Of a stretch of 64,000 nucleotides of DNA, positions 1-7,188 are shown piece after piece. The notes under the pieces were generated by a model that saw only the letters and a program-made list of their open reading frames with translations, did no database searches and was not told the origin of the DNA. Numbering within the stretch: the first letter of the stretch is position 1; every line of letters begins with the position of its first letter. Origin of the DNA: Clostridium kluyveri DSM 555 (GTDB taxonomy: Bacteria; Bacillota; Clostridia; Clostridiales; Clostridiaceae); the NCBI RefSeq assembly GCF_000016505.1, contig NC_009706.1, positions 62,001 through 126,000 on the forward strand, given 5' to 3'. The translations under genes and the position numbers were made by a program.

Positions 1-365
1 CATTTCATTCCTTCCTCAAGCTTTAAATTGTTAGGTCTGGTTATTACTGGTATATCGGGAAAGCCATGTTTCTTTAGCCATCTCTTTGTAGCATCCCTGA
101 TTGACGTCTGTCTTAAAGTAAGGTAACCTACTACAGGGATAACATGATCTATTCTTTCAATCGCTTTATCAGAACCTTTAATGATCGGATATCCTTCCGT
201 CATTTCTTCCGATTCCAGGGCTTGCAGCCCCCACTTTCGAATTTCTTCAACATTCCAAAAGGGAACATCATGAGCAAGCATTCTTGCACATAGTTCTTCT
301 ACAGATAGATTTTCAGGATTTCCACATACCCTTTCGTTCCATTTACCCGAATTTTTTGTCCGTCT
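1..365 (-). pseudogene. 5'-truncated HAD-like hydrolase, runs off the left edge
   Basis: An open frame on the minus strand enters from the 3' end of the neighbouring PEP-synthase-like gene and continues past base 1. Its protein includes the stretches LSVEELCARMLAHDVPFWN and VVGYLTLRQTSIRDATKRWL followed by KKHGFPDIPV. The pattern GYLT-R-x-T-x2-WLKKHGFP resembles the middle of HAD-superfamily phosphatases. The N-terminal DxDGT part of such a protein is not seen, and no start codon with a ribosome site precedes the conserved stretch; the upstream part of the frame lies inside the 3' end of the next gene. I infer that the 5' end was lost when the GC-rich neighbour arrived. The HAD assignment is by motif memory only. 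Confidence 0.45.
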
Positions 366-2932
366 TTAATGAGCCTGGTAGCGTTTTCCACGCCTACAAC
401 CGCAGGCAGGCCGTATTCTCTGGCAACCACAGAACCATGGGTCATCATGCCGCCCACTTCCGCCACTAATCCGCTAATGGACACGAAAACCGGCGTCCAG
501 CTTGGGTCTGTGAATCTTGTCACTAAAATGTCGCTTTTTGATAGTTCGGCGTCCTCTAGCCGGAGAATAACACGAGCGCGGCCTTCCACAACCCCCGACG
601 ACGCGGGTATTCCAATGAGCGCCCCTTTTGGTGCCTTTCCCGAGTCGTATTCGCCTGGGATTATCTCGCCTTCGGAAGTCATCAGCCTCGGTGGCGTCAG
701 TTTTTTGTAAACTTCGAACTCCTCTTCTCGCTTCAATATTTTGTTATAATCAAATTTCTTCGTCCGGGCGGCCTCCCGCAGTTCCTCAAAAGACAGATAA
801 TAAATATCCTCTCTCTTGCGGAAAACCCCGCATTGAACCAACTTTTCGGCCTCCCGCAGGAGGGCCTGTTTGACTATCCAATAGCGACAAACCATGACGT
901 ACTTGGGATACTCCCGGTAGCCGATGAAGTTGCGTATGCGGCTGATCATTTTCTCCGCTTTTTTCGCTTTGCCCTTCGAAAGGCGGCTTAGAATTTCCCG
1001 CCGCTTTTCCTCGGCTTCTTTCAGTCCCTGTTCAAATATCTCTTTATGTGCGCCTGGTGTGAAGTTTTCGATATTGCTCAGAATCATCGGGGCAAGTGCG
1101 GACGGCTCCTCTATCCAGCGCGGCTTTGTGATGTCTATCTCACCGGAACAGCGCACGCCGTATTTTGCTAAAAATTCCCGCATGGCTTTGCTTACGGCCT
1201 CGCCGCCCTCCAATTTGCCAAGATCATTAAAAAACACGTCTGCCCCCTCAGGTTTAACTGTTTTTAGGTATTCCGCTACCGCCGGGTACTGTCTCACCAC
1301 GTCTGAAACATCCAGCAGTTCAAGCCCCATCTCACCCGCTACATTGTTCGGCACGGACTGTGTCAGTGTGTCCGCAGCACCTTTCTCGCCGAGCCATTTC
1401 TCCACGTTTTTGTTGACCCAGCTCACCGCGAGGGTCCCAGTCCAGACAGAACCCAAACCCTGAGGGTCGCCGATCGCCTTAATAAGCTGTTTTAATTCCA
1501 TATCAACTGCGGTAAAAAGCTCATCGCCGGAAAGTGCGGCGAACTTTTTCTTAAGCTCCTTTATAGCTGCCTCATTTTTCCTCATCAAAGCGGGGACTAC
1601 GCCCACGTCGCCCGACCGGTAGATTTTTATGAACTGCGTGACCAATGCCCACGAAAAATACCCCGACCCCATGCTAAGAAACCGCTTGCCGCGCGAAAGC
1701 GATTTTATGAACTCTTTCCGCTTCGTTAAGTTTTTTAGCGCGCTATCGATCAGCGGGTCGACTTTCCCCATTGCCGCGACCGCAAGCGTCCGCCCGAAAG
1801 TTGACGCCATATCGTGAGAGAGATCCATGAAAAGCCTGCCTCCCGCTTGGATCATCAACGTTTCGTCGCCCCCGCTGTACTGGAAGCAGGAAAGCCCCAG
1901 CGGCTTCATCGCGTCTGTCATCATCTGCTGGTGCCCAAACGACATATACACGTGGTTTTTCCCATCCCGCACGTCTGGTATGGGGTATAAGGTAGTGATG
2001 GGACGGCTCTGGACGATAAAGAATTTATTTTCATATAGGCACCATTCGATATCCTGCGGACGGCCAAAATAGGCTTCAATCCGTCTGCCTGTTTTCTCAA
2101 GCTCCAAAATCTGCTCGTCTGTCAGCGTCTGCCTGTTCTGACGGTCAGCCTGGATTTTTTTCTCCTCCGTTCCACCTTCTTTTAAGGCATAGATCGCCAG
2201 CTCTTTTGTGGATATCTTCTTATCAATGATCCTGTCGTCACGCACCTTATAGTTGTCCGCGTTTACTAGGCCGGAGACCAGAGCTTCACCGAGCCCAAAG
2301 CTTGCATCGATGGAGAGTACCTTCCTGTTAGCACTGACAGGATCGGCTGTAAACATAATTCCTGCCGCCTCCGGGAAAACCATCTTCTGGATAACCACAG
2401 ACAGATGGACCTTACGGTGATCGAAGCTGTTTTGGATGCGGTAGGTCACGGCACGGTCAGTAAATAGCGATGCCCAGCACCTGCTGATGTGTCTGAGGAT
2501 TGCTTCCTTTCCTATGATGTTCAGATACGTATCCTGTTGTCCCGCAAAGGAGGCTGTCGGCAGATCCTCTGCCGTAGCGCTGGAACGTACGGCATAGGCA
2601 TTTTTTTCACCAAGTTGGGCAAGATGACGGGTAATCTCATTATCAATGCCTTTCGGAAGAGTTATTCCTTCGATGACCTTGCGGATTTTTGCGCTGATTT
2701 CACCAATGCCTTCTCTGTTGTCTGCTTTTAGAGGGGATAATTGATTTAGAAGTGAATTAAACTCTTCGCTATTCCTGATAATTTCTTTATATGCTTCGGT
2801 AGTAACACAAAAGCCCTCCGGCACTTGTATTCCCTCAATCCTGGATAGTTCTCCCAGGTTGGCGCCTTTGCCCCCGACCATCGCAAGCTTGGTTTTATCG
2901 ATTTCGCAAAAACCAAGTACATATGAGTTCAT
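299..2932 (-). CDS. Rifampicin phosphotransferase / PEP synthase-like phosphotransferase
   Basis: 877 residues with three domains: an N-terminal ATP-grasp domain (about 1-320, VGGKGANLGEL near the start, QDIEWC near its end), a large central domain (about 330-770), and a C-terminal swivelling phosphohistidine domain with MTHGSVVAREYGLP. The phospho-acceptor His is at about residue 832. This size and order match rifampicin phosphotransferases (ATP domain, rifampicin domain, His domain) and the related PpsA-like proteins. The fused PEP/pyruvate C-terminal domain of true PEP synthase is absent. The gene is visibly richer in G+C than its neighbours, suggesting transfer. A ribosome site AAAGGAG precedes the ATG. 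It lies downstream of and co-directional with a TetR gene. Rifampicin inactivation is an inference; a different small-molecule substrate is equally possible. Confidence 0.75.
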   Translation of the reverse strand: MNSYVLGFCEIDKTKLAMVGGKGANLGELSRIEGIQVPEGFCVTTEAYKEIIRNSEEFNSLLNQLSPLKADNREGIGEISAKIRKVIEGITLPKGIDNEITRHLAQLGEKNAYAVRSSATAEDLPTASFAGQQDTYLNIIGKEAILRHISRCWASLFTDRAVTYRIQNSFDHRKVHLSVVIQKMVFPEAAGIMFTADPVSANRKVLSIDASFGLGEALVSGLVNADNYKVRDDRIIDKKISTKELAIYALKEGGTEEKKIQADRQNRQTLTDEQILELEKTGRRIEAYFGRPQDIEWCLYENKFFIVQSRPITTLYPIPDVRDGKNHVYMSFGHQQMMTDAMKPLGLSCFQYSGGDETLMIQAGGRLFMDLSHDMASTFGRTLAVAAMGKVDPLIDSALKNLTKRKEFIKSLSRGKRFLSMGSGYFSWALVTQFIKIYRSGDVGVVPALMRKNEAAIKELKKKFAALSGDELFTAVDMELKQLIKAIGDPQGLGSVWTGTLAVSWVNKNVEKWLGEKGAADTLTQSVPNNVAGEMGLELLDVSDVVRQYPAVAEYLKTVKPEGADVFFNDLGKLEGGEAVSKAMREFLAKYGVRCSGEIDITKPRWIEEPSALAPMILSNIENFTPGAHKEIFEQGLKEAEEKRREILSRLSKGKAKKAEKMISRIRNFIGYREYPKYVMVCRYWIVKQALLREAEKLVQCGVFRKREDIYYLSFEELREAARTKKFDYNKILKREEEFEVYKKLTPPRLMTSEGEIIPGEYDSGKAPKGALIGIPASSGVVEGRARVILRLEDAELSKSDILVTRFTDPSWTPVFVSISGLVAEVGGMMTHGSVVAREYGLPAVVGVENATRLIKDGQKIRVNGTKGYVEILKIYL

Positions 2933-2962
2933 ACATATTCTCCTTTCTTTTTGCGTTTTTAT

Positions 2963-2978
2963 TTCTCATTAATGAGAA
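2963..2978. promoter_or_regulatory. 16-bp perfect palindrome upstream of the phosphotransferase
   Basis: TTCTCATTAATGAGAA, perfectly symmetric, lies 31 bp upstream of the phosphotransferase start, in the gap after the TetR gene. It is a plausible operator but differs from the two TetR-type sites in front of the regulator. Confidence 0.4.
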
Positions 2979-3005
2979 GTATTTTTGAGTAAATCAGACT
3001 ATACG

Positions 3006-3626
3006 TTATAAATATTTTTCCTTATAAAAATTTTTTTTAAATAGGTTTATACATTCATCAATTTCTTCGCATAGAGCATCAAGATCAATCCTTGCTTTAG
3101 TTGGCATTTTACTTAAATACCCATCGACAAGCTTATTGAGTATTTTCATAACAAGATTTGGATCAATGTCATCTTTAAATTTTGAAATGTCAGTGCCTTC
3201 AAAAGCAATTTTGCTTCTCAAACTTTCACTTTCACTATTTGCAAGAATAGCTTTTATGTTCGCTTTAACTTCATCATCATTTTCAAAATACACACTGTCT
3301 AAGAAAGAAAGGATGGCAGGATGTTTTTTCATAACCGAAATTTCAATGCTGGCTGCAAGCTTAATTCTGTCAAAAAAATCAGTAACGGCATTATCAAACT
3401 TTTCATAGAGTTCATTCAGGATAATACGAGTGCATAAATCAATTAGGTATAAATACAAAGCCTTTTTTGTGCTAAAGTAATGAAATACCAATGCTTTTGA
3501 AATCCCCGCTGCAGCAGCGATATCGCTTATAGATGCTTTTTTGTAACCGTTAGTTCCAAAGCATGTAAGAGCGGCATCAATAATTATATTTTGCTTTTCT
3601 ATGGGTAAACTTAAAAATTTCTCCAA
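3006..3626 (-). CDS. TetR/AcrR family transcriptional regulator
   Basis: About 206 residues. The N-terminal helix-turn-helix reads ASISDIAAAAGISKALVFHY followed by FSTKKALYLYL, the classic TetR DNA-binding domain; the rest is a helical ligand-binding domain. I chose a TTG start at 3626 because GAGGTGAG sits 6 bases upstream, and because the longer ATG frame (from 3719) would place two operator palindromes inside the coding region. It is co-directional with and just upstream of the rifampicin-phosphotransferase-like gene, so it probably controls that gene and itself. The ligand is unknown. Confidence 0.85.
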   Translation of the reverse strand: MEKFLSLPIEKQNIIIDAALTCFGTNGYKKASISDIAAAAGISKALVFHYFSTKKALYLYLIDLCTRIILNELYEKFDNAVTDFFDRIKLAASIEISVMKKHPAILSFLDSVYFENDDEVKANIKAILANSESESLRSKIAFEGTDISKFKDDIDPNLVMKILNKLVDGYLSKMPTKARIDLDALCEEIDECINLFKKNFYKEKYL

Positions 3627-3643
3627 AAGACTCACCTCGTAAA

Positions 3644-3670
3644 TGTTATTAACCGAAACGGTTAATAACA
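3644..3670. promoter_or_regulatory. TetR-type operator 1
   Basis: Perfect inverted repeat with 12-bp arms, TGTTATTAACCG and CGGTTAATAACA, separated by AAA. It lies 18 bp upstream of the TTG start of the TetR gene. It shares the ATTAACCG half-site with a second copy at 3681, as expected for autoregulation. Confidence 0.75.
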
Positions 3671-3680
3671 TAATAACACA

Positions 3681-3699
3681 ATTAACCGTTTCGGTCAAT
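3681..3699. promoter_or_regulatory. TetR-type operator 2
   Basis: ATTAACCG-TTT-CGGTCAAT, the same half-site and 3-bp spacer as the operator at 3644, with one mismatch between the arms. The centres of the two sites are 33 bp apart, about three helical turns. Confidence 0.65.
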
Positions 3700-3820
3700 A
3701 ATATTAAAAACTTTAACACCTACTATAAGTAGTGTTTTATATGATGGTTGTTTTAAATTAATTGCAAAAAGGACATAATATCCATTTGCTTTCTTCCATA
3801 TGATACCTCCGCTATCATTT

Positions 3821-4088
3821 TCACAACTCATACTTTCTAAAAACAGAGAGGCCCAATATGGTGGCTATCAGCATAGTAGCAACCGAATTGATTACAATTA
3901 AAATTCTGGATTAATCCCGTAAGGATATGGAGTAGGGTTGTTTTTCCAGAACCGTTTTTCCCAACCAGCCCGTAAATATCGCTATATTCTACATGTATAG
4001 AAACATCTTCTAAAATGGTACTTGCTTCATACTGCATTTTGATGCTTTTTGTTGTTAAAATGTGATTATTCAATTTACAATCCTTCAA
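3821..4088 (-). pseudogene. ABC transporter ATPase-permease deletion chimera
   Basis: A TTG-started frame gives the first ~60 residues of an ABC ATPase (STILEDVSIHVEYSDIYG, Walker A GKNGSGKTT at 43-51), then stops resembling one after LTGLIQ. From about that point another frame reads RILIVINSVATMLIATILG followed by LSVFRKYEL and a stop at 3821, which looks like the last membrane helix of an ABC-2 type permease. I infer an internal deletion that joined the 5' end of the ATPase gene to the 3' end of the permease gene out of frame. It follows the sigma/anti-sigma pair, a common setting for such transporters. Confidence 0.7.
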
Positions 4089-4421
4089 TCAATAGGGTTT
4101 TGGTAAAGCTCGTATATCCATAAACAAATACAAAACGAGAGCAATGGCGGCAATCACTAAAAGTGTAATTAAGACACCTTCTAGTAAAGATCTTATCATT
4201 CCTTTTTTCCATCTCCTTGACAGTTTTCTTACTGCTTCGGCTTCTTTCAAGTTTTGATCTTTGTGATTTATAAAAAGATCCCCTTTCATTGTTTGCAGTT
4301 CGGTCTTGCAGTTATCGCATTCAGCAAGGTGTTCCTCAATCAGCGCCTTGCTATCATTACTGCATACCCCGTCGAGGTACAACGGGAGCAGGTCTTTTAT
4401 GATCTCGCAAGATATTTTCAT
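4089..4421 (-). CDS. zf-HC2 anti-sigma factor (possibly 3'-truncated)
   Basis: 110 residues. The N-terminal putative zinc finger has H31-x3-C35-x2-C38 (EEHLAECDNC), the signature of ZAS/zf-HC2 anti-sigma factors. One membrane helix lies at about 77-100 (VLITLLVIAAIALVLYLF). The protein ends abruptly after it with DIRALPKPY, whereas relatives usually carry an extracytoplasmic domain, so the C-terminus may have been lost. The start overlaps the end of the ECF sigma gene by 4 bp (translational coupling), which marks that sigma factor as its partner. Confidence 0.7.
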   Translation of the reverse strand: MKISCEIIKDLLPLYLDGVCSNDSKALIEEHLAECDNCKTELQTMKGDLFINHKDQNLKEAEAVRKLSRRWKKGMIRSLLEGVLITLLVIAAIALVLYLFMDIRALPKPY

Positions 4422-4894
4422 TTTATTACCTCCTGTAATTGCTTTTTGGCCCTATAAAAAATCAGTCTTGCCCAACTGTCAGTTTTTCCGAATAGTTCCC
4501 CGATTTGTGAGAATGGCAGTTCTCCAAACACCCGTAAAGTAAAAACTTCTTTGTATGGTTCAGTTAGATTATGCAACTCAATGTGCAGCTGTTTCGACGT
4601 ATCCTTGTCAAGATAATCCGTTTCTAAGTTGAAAGATATATCCGGTATGCCTGTATCCAAGTCTGATACAATACGCTTTTTCTTTTTATAAAGTGTAAAA
4701 TAGGTGTTCTTTGCTATTTGACAAAGCCAAACATACAGCTTGCAAGAACCATTAAATTTATCTATGTGCTGCATTGCCTTAAAAAAGGTTTCTTGCGTTA
4801 TTTCTTCTGCAACAGCCTCATCCATATAAAGGGATAGTACATATTTATAAACGTCGGAAAAATATTCCGAATATATCTCACCGAAATCCGCCAC
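4418..4894 (-). CDS. ECF (sigma-70 family) RNA polymerase sigma factor
   Basis: 158 residues. Region 2 covers about 8-75 (FSDVYKYVLSL, EEITQETFFKAM, the DNA-melting/-10 recognition part) and region 4 about 105-155 (LTEPYKEVFTLRVFGELPFS, QIGELFGKTDSWARLIFYRA), with the helix-turn-helix that reads the -35 element. No region 3, as usual for ECF factors. GGAGGTGAG lies just upstream of the ATG. It forms an overlapping operon with the zf-HC2 anti-sigma gene. The broken ABC gene downstream suggests the regulon or sensory output is partly lost. Confidence 0.85.
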   Translation of the reverse strand: MADFGEIYSEYFSDVYKYVLSLYMDEAVAEEITQETFFKAMQHIDKFNGSCKLYVWLCQIAKNTYFTLYKKKKRIVSDLDTGIPDISFNLETDYLDKDTSKQLHIELHNLTEPYKEVFTLRVFGELPFSQIGELFGKTDSWARLIFYRAKKQLQEVIK

Positions 4895-4939
4895 TTTCTC
4901 ACCTCCTTACTTATAAGACTTGTATTGTATAAAAGCGTT

Positions 4940-5119
4940 TCAAACTTTTTTATTTTCTTTCCGGCGTCCGTCTGCGGGCTTTTCAGCGTCTTTCGGTATC
5001 AGCCACATTTGACTGAATCTTATCACACCAGATATGCGGTTTTCCTCACAAAGTTTTTGTACGCACTGTTCTGAAATACCCAACTTCTTTGCTGTTTCCG
5101 GGGCAGAAATATAATCCAT
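4940..5119 (-). CDS. Small helix-turn-helix protein (59 aa)
   Basis: 59 residues beginning MDYISAPETAKKLGISEQCV and ending EKPADGRRKENKK-V. The segment APETAKKLGISEQCVQKLCE is a MerR/excisionase-like helix-turn-helix followed by a short wing (RFSQMWLIPKDAEKP). Such small proteins are widespread on clostridial mobile elements and next to toxin or abortive genes. The ribosome site GGCAGG is 6-7 bases upstream. No partner gene remains nearby, so it looks like a leftover of a mobile element. Confidence 0.7.
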   Translation of the reverse strand: MDYISAPETAKKLGISEQCVQKLCEENRISGVIRFSQMWLIPKDAEKPADGRRKENKKV

Positions 5120-5370
5120 ATTTACCTGCCCTTTCTTTTCTACTTTATATTATATACGGCAAGCCGAATAGTAACGAGAAAAATATGACTTATTTAAGTC
5201 GTATGTATGATTAAGGAAATGGACAAATCCACGCAGAGCAGATAGCTTGAAAGCCCGCTTGACGATATGAGCGATGCTGACCTCTTGACAGTGAAAAGGG
5301 CATGTTAACCAAGGGTTAAATTATTTTTTAACAGACATAGTAGTGTTAAGTTACATGACTGGCAAAAATT
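5120..5370. other. Non-coding stretch with possible gene debris
   Basis: About 250 bases with no credible gene. A short plus-strand stretch reads LESPLDDMSDADLLTV between stops, which looks like debris of a longer protein but cannot be named. Confidence 0.3.
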
Positions 5371-5416
5371 AAAAATGACAGGCTTATCTTTGGAAGATAC
5401 TCCTGTCGTTTTTGTT
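5371..5416 (-). terminator. Rho-independent terminator after the ABC exporter operon
   Basis: On the minus strand, GACAGG (5402-5407) pairs with CCTGTC (5377-5382), with an inner TATCTT/AAGATA hairpin, followed by a T-rich run. It lies 20 bp past the stop of the ABC exporter gene. Confidence 0.65.
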
Positions 5417-5436
5417 CTTGTATTTAAATGATTTTT

Positions 5437-7188
5437 CTATACACTCCAGCCTAGACTTTCCTGCTGAATATTGTATAGTCTTTCATATAGGCCTTTATTT
5501 TTGATCAATGTATCATGGGTACCTTCCTCCACTAGTTTACCTTCATTTAAAACAATGATTTTATCCGCCCCTGCAACTGTTCTCAGTCTGTGTGCGATTA
5601 CAATAACTGTTTTTCCCGAAATCAATTTAGAGATGGCCTGCTGAATCCATACCTCATTTTCAGGATCTAAAGAAGCTGTAGCTTCATCCAGCAGTACGAT
5701 AGGTGCATTCTTTAAAAGTGCACGGGCAATTGAAATTCGCTGTCGCTCACCGCCTGAAAGGGTACTGCCGTTTTCACCGAGCGTTGTTTGATAACCGTCA
5801 GGTAATTCATTTACAAACTTGTCGCAGCAAGCTGCTTTTGCAGCCTCCATCACTTGATGTTCTGTTGCCTCTAGATTTCCGATGCGGATATTATTGTATA
5901 CCGTATCGTTAAAGAGAATAACATCCTGAAATACAAAGGACATATAGCTCATAAGATATTCCGGATCCAGTGTTTTAACATCCACGCCTCCAATTTTAAT
6001 CCTTCCCTTGTTTACATCCCAAAACCGTGCAATTAGTCTTGAAATTGTGCTTTTTCCGCATCCTGAAGGACCTACCAGAGCTGTAATAGTATCTGAAGGG
6101 ATGGATACTGTAAGATTTTTGATTACCACATCTTCCTGAGGATTCTTATTATTATAGCTGAAGGACACATTTTCAAAATCAATATTCCAGTTTGTAATCT
6201 GTGTTTGAGTATCTCCTTCCATAACCGGTGTATTTATTAAAGTACGCATTCGCTTTGTAGCAATGCGATGATAAAATAGTTCTGGTAATAAAGTAAGTTC
6301 AACAACAACTGGTCCATAGATTCTTACAACGATGAGCAAAAACATTAATAATGGGATGAGCTCAATTTTACCCTCTGTCAGTAGATAAACGCCGACAAAG
6401 ACTGTAAGTCCCACACCAGCCTGTATAATCATCTGAGCCCCTGTAACAAAAATCCCGGTGCCAAATTCCATTTTAATAGCCATTTTTTTCATCAAACGTA
6501 AAGAGCTATCTAATGATGAGAACTTGGAACCGTCCAAACCGCATGCCTTGATAACCTTGATACCCTCCAGATATTCCTGCACCTGTCCGGATGCCTTTAG
6601 CTTTGCATCCACATGTTTTTCTCCCAATTTATTCTGAATCTTTTTACTGCCTAAAATGACAAGAAGCGCAATGGGTACAGTGCAGAATATAGAAAGTGCA
6701 AGCCTCCAGTCAAATATGGCAAGCATGGCACAAATAATGGTGATAGAAATAGCATTGGCACACAATTGCGGAATTATATGACTCAATACATGTTCAGTAG
6801 TAGAGCAGTCTCCCATGATATTCGTGGTAAGCTCTGATAAATCCTTGGAATTAAAAAAGCTCATGGGAAGTTTTCGTATATGCTCAGAGACGCTGATTCG
6901 CGTATTCTCAGCCTCCATATAAGAGGTTACATAGGTTTTTTTATAATCATTTTTGCTGGCGATAAACACCAAAATTGCCGATATGATACCGGCTCCAAAC
7001 AGTATCCACATTATTGTCCATGAAATTTTCTGACCCATGAGCGGTTTTAATAGTTCGGTAAAAATTCCAATGGTCACGCCAAAGGGCAGCATTAGTGAGA
7101 GATTGGTAATAGTACATGCTATTATGGCCTTCTTTAAATCGGAATAGCCTTTATCTGTAAGCATCAACATCTCCTTGAGATTAAGCAT
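5437..7188 (-). CDS. ABC transporter, fused permease-ATPase (second half-transporter)
   Basis: 583 residues. Six membrane helices occupy about 20-310. The nucleotide-binding domain has Walker A GPSGCGKST at 373-381, signature LSGGERQRISIARAL, Walker B IVLLDEATASLDPENE and switch His in VIAHRLRT. All catalytic elements are canonical, so this half can hydrolyse ATP. It overlaps the preceding half-transporter gene by 8 bp, so the two are translated together and probably form a heterodimeric exporter-fold transporter. Relatives include drug exporters and the YbtPQ/Irp6-like siderophore systems; substrate unknown. Confidence 0.85.
   Translation of the reverse strand: MLNLKEMLMLTDKGYSDLKKAIIACTITNLSLMLPFGVTIGIFTELLKPLMGQKISWTIMWILFGAGIISAILVFIASKNDYKKTYVTSYMEAENTRISVSEHIRKLPMSFFNSKDLSELTTNIMGDCSTTEHVLSHIIPQLCANAISITIICAMLAIFDWRLALSIFCTVPIALLVILGSKKIQNKLGEKHVDAKLKASGQVQEYLEGIKVIKACGLDGSKFSSLDSSLRLMKKMAIKMEFGTGIFVTGAQMIIQAGVGLTVFVGVYLLTEGKIELIPLLMFLLIVVRIYGPVVVELTLLPELFYHRIATKRMRTLINTPVMEGDTQTQITNWNIDFENVSFSYNNKNPQEDVVIKNLTVSIPSDTITALVGPSGCGKSTISRLIARFWDVNKGRIKIGGVDVKTLDPEYLMSYMSFVFQDVILFNDTVYNNIRIGNLEATEHQVMEAAKAACCDKFVNELPDGYQTTLGENGSTLSGGERQRISIARALLKNAPIVLLDEATASLDPENEVWIQQAISKLISGKTVIVIAHRLRTVAGADKIIVLNEGKLVEEGTHDTLIKNKGLYERLYNIQQESLGWSV

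Noticed and set aside
284..1463. Several plus-strand open frames across the phosphotransferase gene
   Set aside because: They are antisense shadows of a GC-rich gene without ribosome sites or family motifs.
3627..3719. N-terminal extension of the TetR protein up to an ATG at 3719
   Set aside because: It would put two perfect operator-like palindromes inside the coding region; the TTG at 3626 has a good ribosome site and gives a normal TetR length.
5200..5330. Possible relaxase or mobilisation gene remnant
   Set aside because: Only about 16 residues between stops look protein-like and I could not tie them to a family.
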